Shown here one piece after another: positions 48,119-55,637 of a DNA stretch of 64,000 bases. Where the stretch lies: positions 9,268,001-9,332,000 of the forward strand of contig JAQISU010000057.1 of assembly GCA_029339505.1 (NCBI GenBank), in the 5' to 3' direction. The first letter of the stretch is position 1, and each line of letters begins with the position of its first letter. Source of the stretch: Unio delphinus (lineage: Eukaryota; Mollusca; Bivalvia; Unionida; Unionidae). The notes under the pieces were generated by a model. It was not told where the DNA came from. It ran no database searches and worked only from the letters and a program-made list of their open reading frames with translations. The position numbers and the translations under genes are program-made.

Positions 48119-48233
48119 TATTTTATATATAAATTTAAAATCTAAATGATTTTCAAATCTAAATGATTTTCAAATCTAAATGATTTTCAAATCTAAATGA
48201 TTTTTAATTAAAAATCTAGAAGATTTTACAATA
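48119..48233. promoter_or_regulatory. Central divergent regulatory region with 17-bp palindromic repeats
   Basis: Between divergent start codons at 48,118 and 48,234. Four tandem copies of AAATCTAAATGATTTTC (48,138-48,205) are followed by AAAATCTAGAAGATTTTA (48,211-48,228) and then CAATAATG at the start codon. The last is a near-perfect palindrome, and single copies of it lie before or between most virion genes. It marks the boundary between the left gene set and the rightward virion block, so a promoter or factor-binding array is likely. Confidence 0.65.
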
Positions 48234-49162
48234 ATGATCCCGGAATCACTCACAACTAGACTAGCTCGAGAAAGATTAGCAGCGATTAAGAAATTTATTC
48301 CAGTTAGAGATTCAGTACGGCGCCAACTTCAACAACGACAAGCAGCGCAAACCGATTTTACTATTGGAAGTGAACAATTATTTGCACCGATAACAGCAGC
48401 GACCAGTGAAGTAAAAAAAATCAGTTGAGTCAACCGCAGATATTTCCAAGAATCTGTTAGCGCTTCAACAGCAAACAACAGATATTTTAAAAACCCTTCC
48501 CGCTGATATAGCAGCACAACAAGATAAAATGATCAAACAACGCCGATTAGATGAGTTAACAGGTTTTGAGGGACCACAACCAGCAATCGAATTTGATCCA
48601 GATGAACCCTATGTTACCGAACCCGCTGAGAGTGATCTTACACCTGAAAAAATATTTACCTCGAAAACATTAAATAAAATTAAAAGCATCGATGATGATA
48701 TTGAATTAGCTAATTTTATCAAAAATAATTTTAAATCTCGGGGTGATTTGATAAATCCAAGTTATTTTAAAAAAATAACAAACAGGGAGACTTGGGGGAA
48801 AAAAGTATATTTAGCGAATAAAAAGCGTGATAAAATTACAGCAAAAATACGTCCGGAATGGGATGAATTTAAAAAAATTACTTACACAGGATGCAACTGG
48901 TAGCGGTATACGTGGAGATTCTTCGAATTTCAATGATGTTCCATGTCCACGTAATATCATCGATGATGTATCACGGCTAGAAGTTCTAATCGGTGGAAAA
49001 CGAGCCGGAAATAATTCTCCAGAAATTACAAATGAAGCCGCTGATATCTGCAGACGATTATTTCAAGGTCGTGTCATGGACATTCATACATATCGGGAAC
49101 TTATTGAAGAACTCATTGAAAATCATCCAAGTAGAAATTTCCATGGATATCACAGCGATTAA
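48234..49162 (+). pseudogene. Unknown coiled-coil virion-block protein, two frame breaks
   Basis: From ATG 48,234 (MIPESLTTRLARERLAAIKK) the reading changes frame in an A8 run (48,413-48,420), continues as 48,421-48,903, and changes again in an A7 run (48,871-48,877) to the frame ending at 49,162. About 309 residues in total. The N-terminal third is a likely coiled coil (Gln-rich 'RRQLQQRQAAQ', 'QQQTTDIL'), the middle is acidic, and 'GSGIRGDSS' near residue 225 resembles an adenain-type cleavage site. No family recognised. As first gene of the rightward virion block with the adjacent promoter array, it is probably structural. Confidence 0.6.
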
Positions 49163-49179
49163 AAATCTAGGGGATTTTT
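49162..49179 (+). promoter_or_regulatory. Junction palindrome copy
   Basis: AAAATCTAGGGGATTTTT starts right at the stop codon of the preceding gene and 13 bp before the next reading frame. Confidence 0.55.
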
Positions 49180-49191
49180 AATTAGAACTCT

Positions 49192-49710
49192 GTGCTAATT
49201 AGAAGTTGTAAACAATGTACAAATAATACGATAATTCACTACAATCACGATAAACCTACAAGTGTATATGTGGTAAATTCTAGATTTCCAGTATATCGAG
49301 CGTATTACGGAGATGGATTAGGAAAAACAATTATGGGATTATTCGGTAGAATTGCACCAAAAGTCGCTCCATTTGTTAAACAAGCTGGAATGAAAGCAAT
49401 TGAAGTTATTAAAGATAAAGGATTAGGTGTTATTGGAGATCTCGCTGGAAAAGCATTCACAGCTGTAAAGGATAAAGTAGTCTCGTTGGTACGACCGAAA
49501 AGGAAACCGTTGAAACCACAACCGTTGCCATCCACGACTGTGATGCCAGCAAAAGTTGGTAAAATAATCAACGAAGCAGTACAACAACGACTAGAAAATC
49601 TTGTAAATGTAAACTCGGGGGAAATTCAAGAAATTTTGAGTAACCCTAATGTTGCGAGTATGATAGCAGGGAGTGGTCTTGGTAATTCTCGGCGAAAACG
49701 GAAAATCTAA
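49192..49710 (+). CDS. Basic amphipathic virion protein (minor capsid/core-like)
   Basis: 172 codons counted from a GTG; no ATG occurs until residue 48 ('TIMGLFG'), so the true start is uncertain. After 'YYGDGLG' (a possible maturation-protease site) comes an amphipathic helix region, 'GLFGRIAPKVAPFVKQAGMKA', to about residue 80. Then a basic linker 'RPKRKPLKPQP', and a basic tail 'GLGNSRRKRKI'. This layout recalls adenovirus membrane-lytic/cement proteins and the small virion proteins of adintoviruses. The resemblance is in architecture only. It lies directly before the major capsid gene. The frame is intact. Confidence 0.6.
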   Translation: MLIRSCKQCTNNTIIHYNHDKPTSVYVVNSRFPVYRAYYGDGLGKTIMGLFGRIAPKVAPFVKQAGMKAIEVIKDKGLGVIGDLAGKAFTAVKDKVVSLVRPKRKPLKPQPLPSTTVMPAKVGKIINEAVQQRLENLVNVNSGEIQEILSNPNVASMIAGSGLGNSRRKRKI

Positions 49711-49717
49711 AAGATTT
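49702..49717 (+). promoter_or_regulatory. Junction palindrome spanning a stop codon
   Basis: AAAATCTAAAAGATTT covers the stop codon of the preceding gene, 62 bp before the major capsid ATG. Confidence 0.55.
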
Positions 49718-49778
49718 CCTCGACGGTAAAATTGCAAAGCAATTTTCACAATTGAAAAAATATTAATATCTCCATATA

Positions 49779-51191
49779 ATGTTTAAACAACAAAATGATC
49801 CCGCGTTTGACATAGACGCTCCAGTGTTAAAAAACGATTCAGTTCAGAATTACCAATATTATGCTTATCACGCAATAGATCCTAAAATACGAGCTCGAAT
49901 TGAACTTCAAGTTCAAGATACCAGCAAATACTTTTTACCTTGTGAAGCATTTATTGAAATTGAGGGAGAAATTGTAACTAACGTGGCAGCTAATACACCT
50001 TACGCAAATGATGTCAAAGTTGGATTTGTTAACAACGGTGTAATGGCATTATTTGAAAGTGCACGGTATCTCATCGATGGAAAAGAGATTGAATCAATAG
50101 AGCGTGAAGTTGATATCGCAACAACAATAATCGGGCTAGCAAGATACTCAGATGATTTTACAAGATCAGCTGGGCCATCAATGATGTTCGCGAAAGACAC
50201 CTCCGACCACGCCGAAACTGATAAGTATATTAAAATTAGAACAGCTCAAGGCACTGCGATTGTGAATCAACCAGATGATGTTTATCACGAAGCCAGACCA
50301 GCGGGCGAATTCGATATTGTAAAATCTGATAGCGTTAGATTCAATCTGGGATTTACAACGCGTGTAGGAATGTTGCAAGGTAATCGACGACGTTTTTCAT
50401 GTGCGATTCCGCTCCATCATATATTTGGATTTTGCAGAAATGTTAGAAAAGTTATTTACGGAGCAAAACATACAATTGCGTTGACGCGACGGAGTGATGA
50501 TAATGCCGCAATTTGGCGTACTGGTGGCGTCGACGGAAAAGTTAATTTGAGTAAGTTGACGTTGTGGATGCCTGTAATGACTCCGTCGTTGGCAGCGGAG
50601 CAACGATTGATATCATTTATGGAAAACGGTGGGAAGTCACTGCTAAGTTGGTTAACTGTGTCCACGGATACCAAAGAAGATAACGTCGCTGATACATTTA
50701 CGTGCCATCTAGCATCTAAAGGTGGATCTTCAGCACCGCGTCATATATTTATAGCGCTACAACGTCGAGATCGATTAGGTAGTCAAGAACATTCCCATAT
50801 GATATTTGACAAATTAGGAGTCAAAGAAGTATCACTGAGAATAAACGGGCAACAAGAACCAACCGAAGATATACAACTAAATTACGAGGAAAATAATGTT
50901 GCTAGAGTTTATCACAGATTACTATCATTTATGGGTCGTGATCAGAATGTTGATACCGGTCTGCAAATATCGCAATTAGATTTTAAAAGTTTATATCCGA
51001 TTTATTACTTTTCGTTGACACACCTCGATATGATGAGACAATCTCTCGTTGATATAAATTTTCGAGCCCGTATAGCACCCGCTGGTGTTGATTACAGAGC
51101 CGTAGCTGTAATTCTCAGTGATAAATCTATGCTACTCGAAGGAGTTGGTGGACGAATGAGACTCGTTGATGCACCAGTGGAAAATCTGTAA
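49779..51191 (+). CDS. Major capsid protein (double jelly-roll)
   Basis: 470 residues, somewhat short for Polinton major capsid proteins (commonly 450-650). The N-terminal jelly-roll includes 'VGFVNNGVMALFESARYLIDGKEIE' (split here by description: residues about 81-105), the most conserved Polinton capsid block. The C-terminal barrel has 'PRHIFIALQRRDRL', 'MIFDKLGVKEVSLRINGQQE' and 'YEENNVARVYHRLL'. It would form the hexon-like trimers of an icosahedral shell, built with the penton and cleaved or matured with the protease encoded downstream. Start ATG follows 'atctccatata'. Open throughout with no frame break, despite many broken neighbours. Confidence 0.93.
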   Translation: MFKQQNDPAFDIDAPVLKNDSVQNYQYYAYHAIDPKIRARIELQVQDTSKYFLPCEAFIEIEGEIVTNVAANTPYANDVKVGFVNNGVMALFESARYLIDGKEIESIEREVDIATTIIGLARYSDDFTRSAGPSMMFAKDTSDHAETDKYIKIRTAQGTAIVNQPDDVYHEARPAGEFDIVKSDSVRFNLGFTTRVGMLQGNRRRFSCAIPLHHIFGFCRNVRKVIYGAKHTIALTRRSDDNAAIWRTGGVDGKVNLSKLTLWMPVMTPSLAAEQRLISFMENGGKSLLSWLTVSTDTKEDNVADTFTCHLASKGGSSAPRHIFIALQRRDRLGSQEHSHMIFDKLGVKEVSLRINGQQEPTEDIQLNYEENNVARVYHRLLSFMGRDQNVDTGLQISQLDFKSLYPIYYFSLTHLDMMRQSLVDINFRARIAPAGVDYRAVAVILSDKSMLLEGVGGRMRLVDAPVENL

Positions 51192-51193
51192 AT

Positions 51194-51210
51194 GAAACTT
51201 GAAAAGTTTC
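51194..51210 (+). promoter_or_regulatory. Diverged junction palindrome
   Basis: GAAACTTGAAAAGTTTC lies just after the capsid stop. The MPYK start then follows 'tgttttacaataa', the same initiator-like string seen elsewhere. Confidence 0.5.
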
Positions 51211-51250
51211 CAATTAGATCAATTGAAAATATAAGTGTGTTTTACAATAA

Positions 51251-51700
51251 ATGCCATACAAGGTTGTTAATGTATCACTGACTGAGGGTCAGGTAAAGAA
51301 ATTAAAATCAAAATCTGCAAAAGAATGTGGAACTACAATAACGTTAAAACCAACACAAATGACTTCTGGATCACATAGCTTATCGCTGACTGATCGTCAA
51401 ATAAAACATTTCAGTGACGCTGTTAAGAATAATCGAGGGGTTCAACTTGATTTTTCCAAGGGTGCAATTGCTAATATGATAAAATCCGGCGGTATATTTC
51501 CGTTGTTTGCTGCGATTCCAGCGTTGATTGCAGCAGCCGCACCAGCAATTGCAAAGGCTGCAGCACTCGGAGCTGTTGGAACTGCTGCGGGAATGGCTTT
51601 GAAAAAGGCAACCGGAGGGAATATTAAAAACAAGGGGAAAGGACTAAGACTAGGACGACCACCAATCGGAAGAGGTCTTCGATTAGGACGACCAATATAA
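51251..51700 (+). CDS. 'MPYK' virion core / pX-like hydrophobic protein
   Basis: 149 residues. It opens MPYKVVNVSLTEGQVKKLKS, a start I recognise from the small core-type protein found next to the capsid gene in many Polintons and adintoviruses. A repeated 'SLT(E/D)(G/R)Q' theme occurs at residues 9-14 and 45-50. Residues 82-117 are a long Ala/Ile/Leu-rich hydrophobic segment, and the tail is basic and repetitive (GLRLGRPPIGRGLRLGRP). It may bind DNA or membranes inside the particle, like adenovirus pX/mu; that analogy is inference. Preceded by the initiator-like 'ttttacaataa'. Intact. Confidence 0.75.
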   Translation: MPYKVVNVSLTEGQVKKLKSKSAKECGTTITLKPTQMTSGSHSLSLTDRQIKHFSDAVKNNRGVQLDFSKGAIANMIKSGGIFPLFAAIPALIAAAAPAIAKAAALGAVGTAAGMALKKATGGNIKNKGKGLRLGRPPIGRGLRLGRPI

Positions 51701-51705
51701 TTAAT

Positions 51706-51745
51706 GGAAATCCAAAAGATTTTACTGAAAATTCGAAGAATTTTA
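51706..51745 (+). promoter_or_regulatory. Two junction palindromes before the protease gene
   Basis: GAAATCCAAAAGATTTTAC (51,706) and AAAATTCGAAGAATTTTA (51,728), 6 bp before the protease ATG at 51,751. Confidence 0.55.
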
Positions 51746-51750
51746 CACCG

Positions 51751-52185
51751 ATGTCAAATTTTGATCTCATCGCCGCGGTTGAAAAATCAAAATATACTAA
51801 ATTTCCAATAAAAAATTTCAGAGGTGTATTTATGAGAGATCAATTACCGAATATTCCAAATATACCGGAAACTGGAATTATCAATTTAGATAACAGCGAT
51901 GGGCCCGGAACTCACTGGGTTGGATACGCAATTGATCCGCGAGGAATTATTTATTTTGACTCATACGGGTTAGCACCACCAATTGAGTTTTACAAATATG
52001 TGAAGAAATTTAAGGGATTTCCAGTGTGGCATTCAACGTTACCGACACAAACTTTAAGTGATCCACCAATCTGCGGTAATGAAGTATTGAATGTGTTAAC
52101 GAAAATTTCATCATCGAAGAAACCACCACATGTGGCTGTAAATGAATATACTAGCGGTGAAAATCTAAAAAGATTTCATATTTAA
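51751..52185 (+). CDS. Adenain-like cysteine maturation protease
   Basis: 144 residues. The catalytic set is visible: H55 in 'GTHWVGYAI', D70 in 'YFDSYGLAPP', a Gln at 100 for the oxyanion hole, and nucleophile C108 in 'PPICGNEVLNVL'. Order and spacing are those of adenovirus protease and Polinton proteases (C5 family). It would cleave capsid precursor proteins at glycine-rich sites during maturation. It starts MSNFDLIAAVEK right after the paired junction palindromes, and its last codons overlap the next palindrome. Somewhat shorter than adenain (about 200) but typical of Polintons. Intact. Confidence 0.92.
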   Translation: MSNFDLIAAVEKSKYTKFPIKNFRGVFMRDQLPNIPNIPETGIINLDNSDGPGTHWVGYAIDPRGIIYFDSYGLAPPIEFYKYVKKFKGFPVWHSTLPTQTLSDPPICGNEVLNVLTKISSSKKPPHVAVNEYTSGENLKRFHI

Positions 52186-52202
52186 AAATCTAAAAGATTT
52201 TA
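52159..52202 (+). promoter_or_regulatory. Paired junction palindromes
   Basis: GAAAATCTAAAAAGATTTC overlaps the last codons of the protease gene. AAAATCTAAAAGATTTTA (52,185-52,202) follows at once, and the next ATG is at 52,207. Confidence 0.65.
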
Positions 52203-52206
52203 TATA

Positions 52207-53258
52207 ATGTCTATTGATATTTGGGGAAGATCAGGGAAAAAAGAGAAAAAAAGTGAAACTCCCGATGATGAAAAAAAAAAATCATCAAGGATGAACTCGC
52301 TAGTAATTTTAACTTAGTAAATGTTGACCCTGGAAAGATAGTTGTATTTCAAGATCGTCAAGGAAAATTAAAATCTTGTAATTTAGCTCTCGATGACCTG
52401 CTGACGAAAAATCCTACCGCGGATGATGATTCAGTTGTAGTATTTAAGAAAGGTAAACTAGAACCAAGTTATAACATAAAAACAATTTCAGATAAATTTA
52501 GTACTATAATCACGTTGGACGCGCATGTAAAAGCCGCAACTTCTAATCAATCAATACTACGAACTGATTTTGATGGTCATATAATTAAATTTGAATCAGC
52601 TCGGAAAAACCTTGAAAAAATATTTGATACACTTGATAAAATGTTAGATTTTAACATCAAAAATATTAAACCGAAGGATCTTAAAACATTTTTAGATGGG
52701 CTTGTCACGATTAAGAAAATCACTGATGACATAACTACTATTAATAACCAGTTAGGTGTTATTCGTGATGAGAAATCAATTTCGGATTTTATCGCGATTA
52801 ATAAAAAATCAATCGATGATATTAAAATAACCACCGAAGCGGTCAAAGACTTTCCAAAAATAGCTCCCAAACTCGATAAAATAAAAATTCCACATGATGT
52901 TAAAGATTTTAAAAATCTTGTGTATGTTATTAGACAAGGGAGGAATGATTTTATTAGTGGAGGAGGTACTTCGTGGAAATTTTTAATAAAAATTAATGGA
53001 ATTTATAGAATTTCAATAGTTTCTGAGCATCAATTTAATATTACAGCGACTTATTCTACTATAACCTATCAAGGAATTAATACGGTATTAATATCCGTTG
53101 ATGATATACCAGTCGGTGATAATATACCAGAAATTAGGGATATATACCAACTTAAATTTAGTTACACACCTGTTGATAGCACTATAGTTAGAGCATCAGT
53201 GAGATGGGTTCTAGAATATGTATCAGATGTTAAAAATATTCCGGTATTTGAAAATTAA
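52207..53258 (+). pseudogene. Fibre/spike-like virion protein, one frame break
   Basis: Begins MSIDIWGRSGKKEKK, a start shared by a fibre-like protein of many Polintons. The frame changes in an A11 run (52,271-52,281); the following frame is open to 53,258. About 350 residues: a basic head, a region 'VFQDRQGKLKSCNL', a long helical/coiled-coil segment (about residues 115-235, many K/D/I heptads), and a β-rich C-terminus 'GGGTSWKFLIKINGIYRISIV' to 'VRWVLEYVS', likely a trimeric head. Function as an attachment protein is inferred from this stalk-plus-head layout. Its place between protease and membrane protein supports a virion role. Confidence 0.6.
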
Positions 53259-53265
53259 GTATTTA

Positions 53266-53283
53266 AAAATCTAAAAGAATTCT
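53266..53283 (+). promoter_or_regulatory. Junction palindrome copy
   Basis: AAAATCTAAAAGAATTCT followed by ACAATAATG, the start codon at 53,290. Confidence 0.6.
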
Positions 53284-53289
53284 ACAATA

Positions 53290-53823
53290 ATGTCAACGCT
53301 GTCAATGAAACCCCTTGACGTTTCACCGTCTCGGTATCGTTATGATACCATATCGAAATATCAACAACAACTGCAAGATTTAATCGATGTATATACTGTA
53401 AAAAAGAAAAAATATCAACGAAGAATTACCGCGTTAGATATAACTGTTTACACGGTATCTGGAATAATTGTATCCACGGGAATAATATTATCTTCGGTGA
53501 CAATGACCGCACCGATTGTGATTCCAATTGTGATTTCCGCGGTAACAACACTCACTGGTATCTTCACCGGGGTAACAAAGAAAATCTCGTCATGTTCCGC
53601 GAGTAAACTCCGAGATTACACGTTAAAACTTAACACAGCCACGAACGCGTATACGGGATTAACAGCGATGATTTCATCAGCGATAACCGATCAAGAAATC
53701 ACCGAAGAGGAATTTTCACATATCACTGAGTGTTATAATTCCACGATGAAGAAATTAAATAATGACAATTTAAATAGCGATGGCAATACGAAATCAAGAG
53801 TTGCAAAACAATTCTCAAACTAA
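53290..53823 (+). CDS. Two-pass membrane protein of the Polinton
   Basis: 177 residues. A helical N-terminus with 'YQQQLQDLIDVYTVKKKKYQRR' is followed by two hydrophobic segments (about 48-70 and 73-95) rich in Thr/Ser/Ile. Then comes a basic turn, a helical part, and 'ITDQEITEEEFSHI', a motif like the acidic 'ISDEEF' block common in this Polinton protein family. Probably a virion or host-membrane protein; the actual role is unknown. Its ATG follows the palindrome and initiator motif exactly. Its 3' end overlaps the next reading frame by 44 nt. Confidence 0.65.
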   Translation: MSTLSMKPLDVSPSRYRYDTISKYQQQLQDLIDVYTVKKKKYQRRITALDITVYTVSGIIVSTGIILSSVTMTAPIVIPIVISAVTTLTGIFTGVTKKISSCSASKLRDYTLKLNTATNAYTGLTAMISSAITDQEITEEEFSHITECYNSTMKKLNNDNLNSDGNTKSRVAKQFSN

Positions 53824-54163
53824 AAATATTCGAATAACTAGAAAAAATAACTCACTAACATTCTCTTGGAAATATCCACTTGAATGGTATGTTGTTGGAA
53901 TTCCATCCGGCGATTACACAATCGATGAGCTTAATAAACAATTAAATCAGCATATAAGTTTACTGACCGGAGAACCTGAATCCAATACAATAATTTTATT
54001 TTCCAACGGGAGTATAATTATAACATTTCCGAGAATCGTCATTGATATTTATCAAAGTAGTACCAGAACAGTGATAGGTTGGCCTGAACATCCCCACGAA
54101 AATAGTCTCTTTTTTCTAACGTACGGAGATTATGAACTTGGAAATGAAAATTCTAACAATTGA
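53780..54163 (+). CDS. Short penton-like paralog
   Basis: 127 residues. Its centre parallels the first half of the following penton protein: 'NSLTF..KYPLEWYVVGIPSGDYTIDELNKQLNQHI' against 'NSLVF....PDWQIIYLPTGSYEIEDIRDEFDRKI', then 'LTGE', then 'VIDIYQSSTRTVIGWPE' against 'SVDIYRSSIRTVLGWPD'. It stops after that block and lacks the rest. So it is a partial tandem duplicate of the penton gene or a separate single-domain relative. It overlaps the upstream gene by 44 nt and the nominal penton start by 32 nt, with no junction palindrome before it. That raises doubt whether it is made as its own protein. Confidence 0.65.
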   Translation: MAIRNQELQNNSQTKNIRITRKNNSLTFSWKYPLEWYVVGIPSGDYTIDELNKQLNQHISLLTGEPESNTIILFSNGSIIITFPRIVIDIYQSSTRTVIGWPEHPHENSLFFLTYGDYELGNENSNN

Positions 54164-55637
54164 AAATCTAAAAAGATTTAAAATAAAATATGTCACAGGA
54201 ATTACTTCAACGAATAGCAGAAAACACCACACCGGTAAAAACGAGTATGATTACAATATCATCAAGAACCCTGAATTCAGCGTGAATTTTCCCTCTCCAG
54301 TTCCAGTGAAAGAACTTGCCCTAGCTAAGTTACGAGTATATAATAGTTGGCCTAATATCAGATCGACAACATATGTTGGTCAACAACCAAATAATTCACT
54401 AGTGTTTGCAAACAAAAATAAACCAGATGGCACTCCAGATTGGCAAATTATATATTTACCAACTGGGTCATATGAAATTGAAGATATCAGAGATGAGTTT
54501 GATCGTAAAATAAAATCTATTACCGGAGAAGAAAAAAAAATAATTATTGACGTTCACGAGCCGACGCTATCATCTTCGTTAGAAATCTCAGATGGATACT
54601 CTGTAGATATTTATCGCAGTAGTATAAGAACAGTGTTGGGTTGGCCTGATCGCCAATATATTGAACCTGAACCAGTAAAATCCGACTATGTTACTGATAG
54701 AATAGCATCTGATAATCCTACAAGAACTTATAAATATTTTGAGGAATTAAACTTTACAAAAATATATAAACGCCCTGATGGGGTATATTATTTTTCAGAT
54801 TATGATGATTATAAACCTGATCTTCCAGAAGAAAAAGGATTAACTCACTCTATTGGTGGGTTTGAAAATTTTTACAATATGAATAAAGATTTTAATATAC
54901 TGTTGGTATCGATAAAATCTGGTTTACTCACCCAAGCTGAATTTATTAATGTTGTAGCAGTGTGTAATAAAATTATCTACGATATGGAGACATTTTATTC
55001 AACATTAATAAATCTTATCACGGATGAAAACTCCCCGGCGTTTCAAACGATTACTTCACACCTATATCGAAAATTAATAGAGAGAAATCCAGAATATAAA
55101 CCACCTGATTATAATCCACAATTACTAAAGAAACTTCTTAATGACGCCATCGATGAAGGTTTCCAAATTATTTATAACAAATGGACAACAAACCCAAAAC
55201 AACAACACCGAACAATAATTCTTAAACATGATAACAGTTCAGATGGAAGCGGTAGGCACATTGCACCGAACAACGTCAACATATCTTCGGTTATTGCGCT
55301 AAATTTAGTGTGTGACGCCATTGAAGGAAGTTATCAAATTGATTTAACAAAATCAAATCAAGCTCAACAGGGATATATTTTATACTCATTTGCACCATCA
55401 GTTTCTCCTGGTTACTTGTTAATAGAAGATCCAGTCAATCCAGTTTATATGCGAACCCATAATAATTTACTTACAAGAATTAATTTTAAATTTACCGATC
55501 AAGCAAATAATTTGATAGATCTACGCGGTGAAGAGCTAATTATTAGTTTATTAGTGAGGCATAAAGGATATTTTGTTGATTTTAACTCTTTAATTTTTGA
55601 TTTTAACTTTTTATTTTCTTTTAAAAGAGTATCATAA
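54132..55637 (+). CDS. Penton / minor capsid protein
   Basis: 501 codons from the first in-frame ATG. Conserved Polinton penton features: 'ELALAKLRVYNSWPNI' (about residues 61-76), 'IIYLPTGSYEIEDI', 'VDIYRSSIRTVLGWPDRQY', and the C-terminal 'INFKFTDQANNLIDLRGEELIISL'. It would occupy the fivefold vertices. Longer than usual because of an extra helical middle section (about 225-350). The start is doubtful: the palindrome and ATG at 54,190 (MSQELLQRIAENTT) lie in another frame that stops near 54,290, so a frame break near 54,200-54,290 may have replaced the original N-terminus. The last ~25 residues run into the convergent gene and look untypical. Confidence 0.85.
   Translation: MNLEMKILTIENLKRFKIKYVTGITSTNSRKHHTGKNEYDYNIIKNPEFSVNFPSPVPVKELALAKLRVYNSWPNIRSTTYVGQQPNNSLVFANKNKPDGTPDWQIIYLPTGSYEIEDIRDEFDRKIKSITGEEKKIIIDVHEPTLSSSLEISDGYSVDIYRSSIRTVLGWPDRQYIEPEPVKSDYVTDRIASDNPTRTYKYFEELNFTKIYKRPDGVYYFSDYDDYKPDLPEEKGLTHSIGGFENFYNMNKDFNILLVSIKSGLLTQAEFINVVAVCNKIIYDMETFYSTLINLITDENSPAFQTITSHLYRKLIERNPEYKPPDYNPQLLKKLLNDAIDEGFQIIYNKWTTNPKQQHRTIILKHDNSSDGSGRHIAPNNVNISSVIALNLVCDAIEGSYQIDLTKSNQAQQGYILYSFAPSVSPGYLLIEDPVNPVYMRTHNNLLTRINFKFTDQANNLIDLRGEELIISLLVRHKGYFVDFNSLIFDFNFLFSFKRVS
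54162..54179 (+). promoter_or_regulatory. Junction palindrome before an alternative penton start
   Basis: GAAAATCTAAAAAGATTT lies 10 bp before an ATG at 54,190 that is in a different frame from the long penton frame. Confidence 0.55.

Noticed and set aside
49305..49571. Antisense frames within virion genes (also 50,000-50,674, 51,442-51,633, 52,577-52,870)
   Set aside because: They lie opposite intact, motif-bearing genes and have no features of their own.
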